Positions 7,795-8,556 of a DNA stretch of 8,556 nucleotides are shown one piece after another. The translations under genes were made by a program, and so were the position numbers. Origin of the DNA: Bacteroidia bacterium (GTDB lineage Bacteria > Bacteroidota > Bacteroidia > NS11-12g > UBA955); the NCBI GenBank assembly GCA_023254645.1, contig JALRLA010000193.1, positions 1 through 8,556 of the forward strand. The letters are read 5' to 3'. Position 1 is the first letter of the stretch, and each line of letters begins with the position of its first letter. A model generated the notes under the pieces. The model had not been told where the DNA came from. It worked only from the letters and a program-made list of their open reading frames with translations, and did no database searches.

Positions 7795-7897
7795 AGGTAT
7801 AATGCGACCAACGGAGACTTAGGGCATTGAATTAAAGAGGATGACCTCGATCACTCACTGCGCTTTTATTCCCGAAAGCGAGCAATTTTTTGGATCA
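7795..7897 (-). other. Leader between the cobalamin aptamer and the btuB-like start (expression platform)
   Basis: These bases must turn ligand binding into control of the downstream genes. Two hairpins are visible on the minus strand. The first, CGCTTT/AAAGCG (arms 7880-7875 and 7866-7861, 8-base loop), sits where P13 lies in class I cobalamin riboswitches. The second is a 4-bp GAGG/CCTC stem with a TCAT loop (7848-7837), followed by TTTAATT; it is too weak to call an intrinsic terminator. An ATG-CCC-TAA triplet (7827-7819) lies in frame with the receptor gene. No Shine-Dalgarno sequence is present. Confidence 0.5.
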
Positions 7898-8058
7898 AAG
7901 GCAGGTCTTCTGACTTCCCCAACCGAAGCGCCTTCCCACCCATAAGGGCAGTGGCAAAAAGGCTTCGGTTCTTTGCGCATGGCGCGGGGTCACAGCTGCG
8001 GGTACAGTTGTCGATTTGCACGACATTCCCTTTTCATTCCTCACGAGTTTGACCAACG
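7898..8058 (-). promoter_or_regulatory. Cobalamin riboswitch (adenosylcobalamin-type aptamer)
   Basis: The minus strand carries the conserved cobalamin aptamer elements in the right order: GGTC of P1 (8054-8051); AAAAGGGAAT; the stem GTCG/CGAC (8024-8021, 8013-8010) around GTGCAAAT; ACTG then CCCGCAGCTGTGA (8002-7990); CCCC (7989-7986) pairing with GGGG (7920-7917); an inner hairpin GCGC-CAT-GCGC (7985-7975); a 9-bp stem AACCGAAGC/GCTTCGGTT (7970-7962, 7929-7921) enclosing GCCACTG (7955-7949), loop L5 and GGGAAGG (7937-7931); and finally the B12 box AGTCAGAAGACCTGCC (7915-7900), whose GACC pairs with the first GGTC. Such RNAs normally switch off B12 uptake genes when adenosylcobalamin is plentiful. 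It precedes the btuB-like gene and probably controls the whole minus-strand operon. The exact ends are approximate. Confidence 0.95.
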
Positions 8059-8083
8059 CGTTCGGAAACCAATAGAACCACTG

Positions 8084-8091
8084 CAAATATG
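8084..8091 (-). promoter_or_regulatory. Possible -7 element for the riboswitch transcript
   Basis: CATATTTG on the minus strand (8091-8084) matches TAnnTTTG at all but the first base and would start transcription near 8080, about 25 bases before the aptamer. No TTTG occurs at a suitable -33 position. It is the best candidate seen upstream of the aptamer, but weak. Confidence 0.3.
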
Positions 8092-8201
8092 TGGAACTTT
8101 TAGCCTTCGATTGTTCACTGTTTGAAAATTGTTCAGAAGTCTCTTGTCGGTTCTCTTTTGGGCTTTGGCGAAGCCCTAACCAACAAGCCCATCATCGTGA
8201 T
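8092..8201. other. Divergent intergenic region with a small hairpin
   Basis: No gene is credible here. An inverted repeat GGGCTT-TGGCG-AAGCCC (8160-8176) is followed by a second AAGCCC (8185-8190), so the GGGCTT arm could pair with either copy. There is no T-run on either strand after the stem, so it is not a convincing terminator. It could be an operator for the TolC-family gene, but nothing more can be said. Confidence 0.3.
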
Positions 8202-8209
8202 TACCTTTG
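8202..8209 (+). promoter_or_regulatory. Predicted -7 element before the TolC-family gene
   Basis: TACCTTTG (8202-8209) matches TAnnTTTG exactly and ends 5 bases before the ATG at 8215, so the transcript would be almost leaderless. No TTTG lies 17-23 bases upstream; the -33 region overlaps the AAGCCC repeats instead. Confidence 0.4.
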
Positions 8210-8214
8210 CATTT

Positions 8215-8556
8215 ATGAGAGGTTTTCTGTTGTCGCTCAGCCTATTCACCACAATAGCGTTAAAAGCCCAACTACCCTGGAGTTTCGAGCAGTGCTTGCA
8301 ACAAGCACTTTCCCAAAACATCGACTTGAAGTTGAGCCAATTGAATGTAGAAAGTGCCAAATGGCAATGGCAACAAGCCCGACATGCTCAAATGCCAAGT
8401 GCGTCATTGTCAGCCGGTCAATTTTACCAATCAGGCCGAAGCATCGATCGCTTTACCAACCAGTTCGTTCAAAGCACTATATCGAGTAATAATTTTCAAG
8501 CCCAAGGTTCGATTACTCTGTTTGCGGGTCGGCAATTGCAAGAACAGAAATCAGGA
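8215..8556 (+). CDS. TolC-family outer-membrane protein (partial, 5' end only)
   Basis: 114 codons are seen before the window ends; full-length members have about 430-500 residues. The protein starts with a signal peptide, MRGFLLSLSLFTTIALKAQ, cleaved near residue 18-19. It continues with LPWSFEQCLQQALSQNIDLK (20-39), the typical first helix of the outer-membrane efflux domain, then LSQLNVESAKWQWQQARHAQ and MPSASLSAGQFYQSGRSIDR; the pattern with RSID...TNQF and FQAQGSITLFAGRQ resembles TolC proteins of Bacteroidota. They form the trimeric outer-membrane channel of tripartite efflux or type I secretion systems. The partner pump is not in the window, so the substrate is unknown. A GTG at 8197 is in frame but would spoil the signal peptide and lies upstream of the -7 element. 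It is transcribed divergently from the B12 operon. Confidence 0.88.
   Translation, partial: MRGFLLSLSLFTTIALKAQLPWSFEQCLQQALSQNIDLKLSQLNVESAKWQWQQARHAQMPSASLSAGQFYQSGRSIDRFTNQFVQSTISSNNFQAQGSITLFAGRQLQEQKSG

Noticed and set aside
7837..7848. GAGG/CCTC hairpin as an intrinsic terminator in the B12 leader
   Set aside because: The stem is only 4 bp and is followed by TTTAATT, not a continuous T-run; kept only as a possible part of the expression platform.
7895..8086. 63-codon minus-strand open frame through the aptamer
   Set aside because: The sequence is fully explained by conserved cobalamin riboswitch elements.
8160..8176. GGGCTT/AAGCCC hairpin as a terminator
   Set aside because: No T-run follows on either strand and no gene ends there.
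8091..8489. 132-codon plus-strand open frame covering the intergenic region and the TolC start
   Set aside because: It overlaps the TolC-family gene in another frame, lacks a recognisable domain, and its protein has no plausible composition.

Overview
The window looks like a chromosomal segment of a Bacteroidota bacterium, probably of the Flavobacteriia/Cryomorphaceae-Schleiferiaceae kind (lineage is an inference). Supporting signs are a type IX secretion (T9SS) C-terminal sorting domain, a lipoprotein with an acidic stretch after its cysteine, TAnnTTTG-type -7 promoter elements, no clear Shine-Dalgarno sequences, and tightly overlapping genes. No RNA gene, CRISPR array or mobile element was seen.

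Layout. 1-826 (-): 5' part of a class I fructose-bisphosphate aldolase gene (fbaB), cut by the left edge. 877-1308 (+): a small GNAT acetyltransferase, divergent from fbaB and meeting the next gene tail to tail with a 15-base overlap. 1294-7794 (-): five same-strand, tightly packed genes, read right to left: a BtuB-like TonB-dependent receptor (7794-5935), a DUF4465 protein with a T9SS sorting tail (5938-4961), a BtuG-like DUF5074 lipoprotein (4970-3972), an LptF/LptG-type permease (3941-2475) and a GT-B glycosyltransferase (2478-1294). 7795-8214 is the only long stretch without a gene. It holds a well-conserved cobalamin riboswitch (about 7898-8058, minus strand), its leader, and a short divergent promoter region. 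8215-8556 (+): the N-terminal part of a TolC-family outer-membrane protein, cut by the right edge.

The core of the window is a cobamide (vitamin B12) uptake operon. A B12-sensing leader RNA precedes an outer-membrane receptor, a predicted surface beta-propeller lipoprotein resembling the B12 binder BtuG, and a DUF4465 protein resembling the BtuH class of B12 binders. Here the BtuH-like protein carries a T9SS sorting domain instead of a lipid anchor. Overlaps of 4 and 10 bases suggest translational coupling of the three genes. The Lpt permease and glycosyltransferase follow after 30 bases and overlap each other by 4. They may be read from the B12 operon, from their own near-leaderless promoter, or both.

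Oddities worth checking: an in-frame ATG-CCC-TAA 33 bases upstream of the receptor start, followed by codons that would complete a better signal peptide; a possible L5-L13 kissing contact in the riboswitch leader; and face-to-face fbaB/GNAT promoters.
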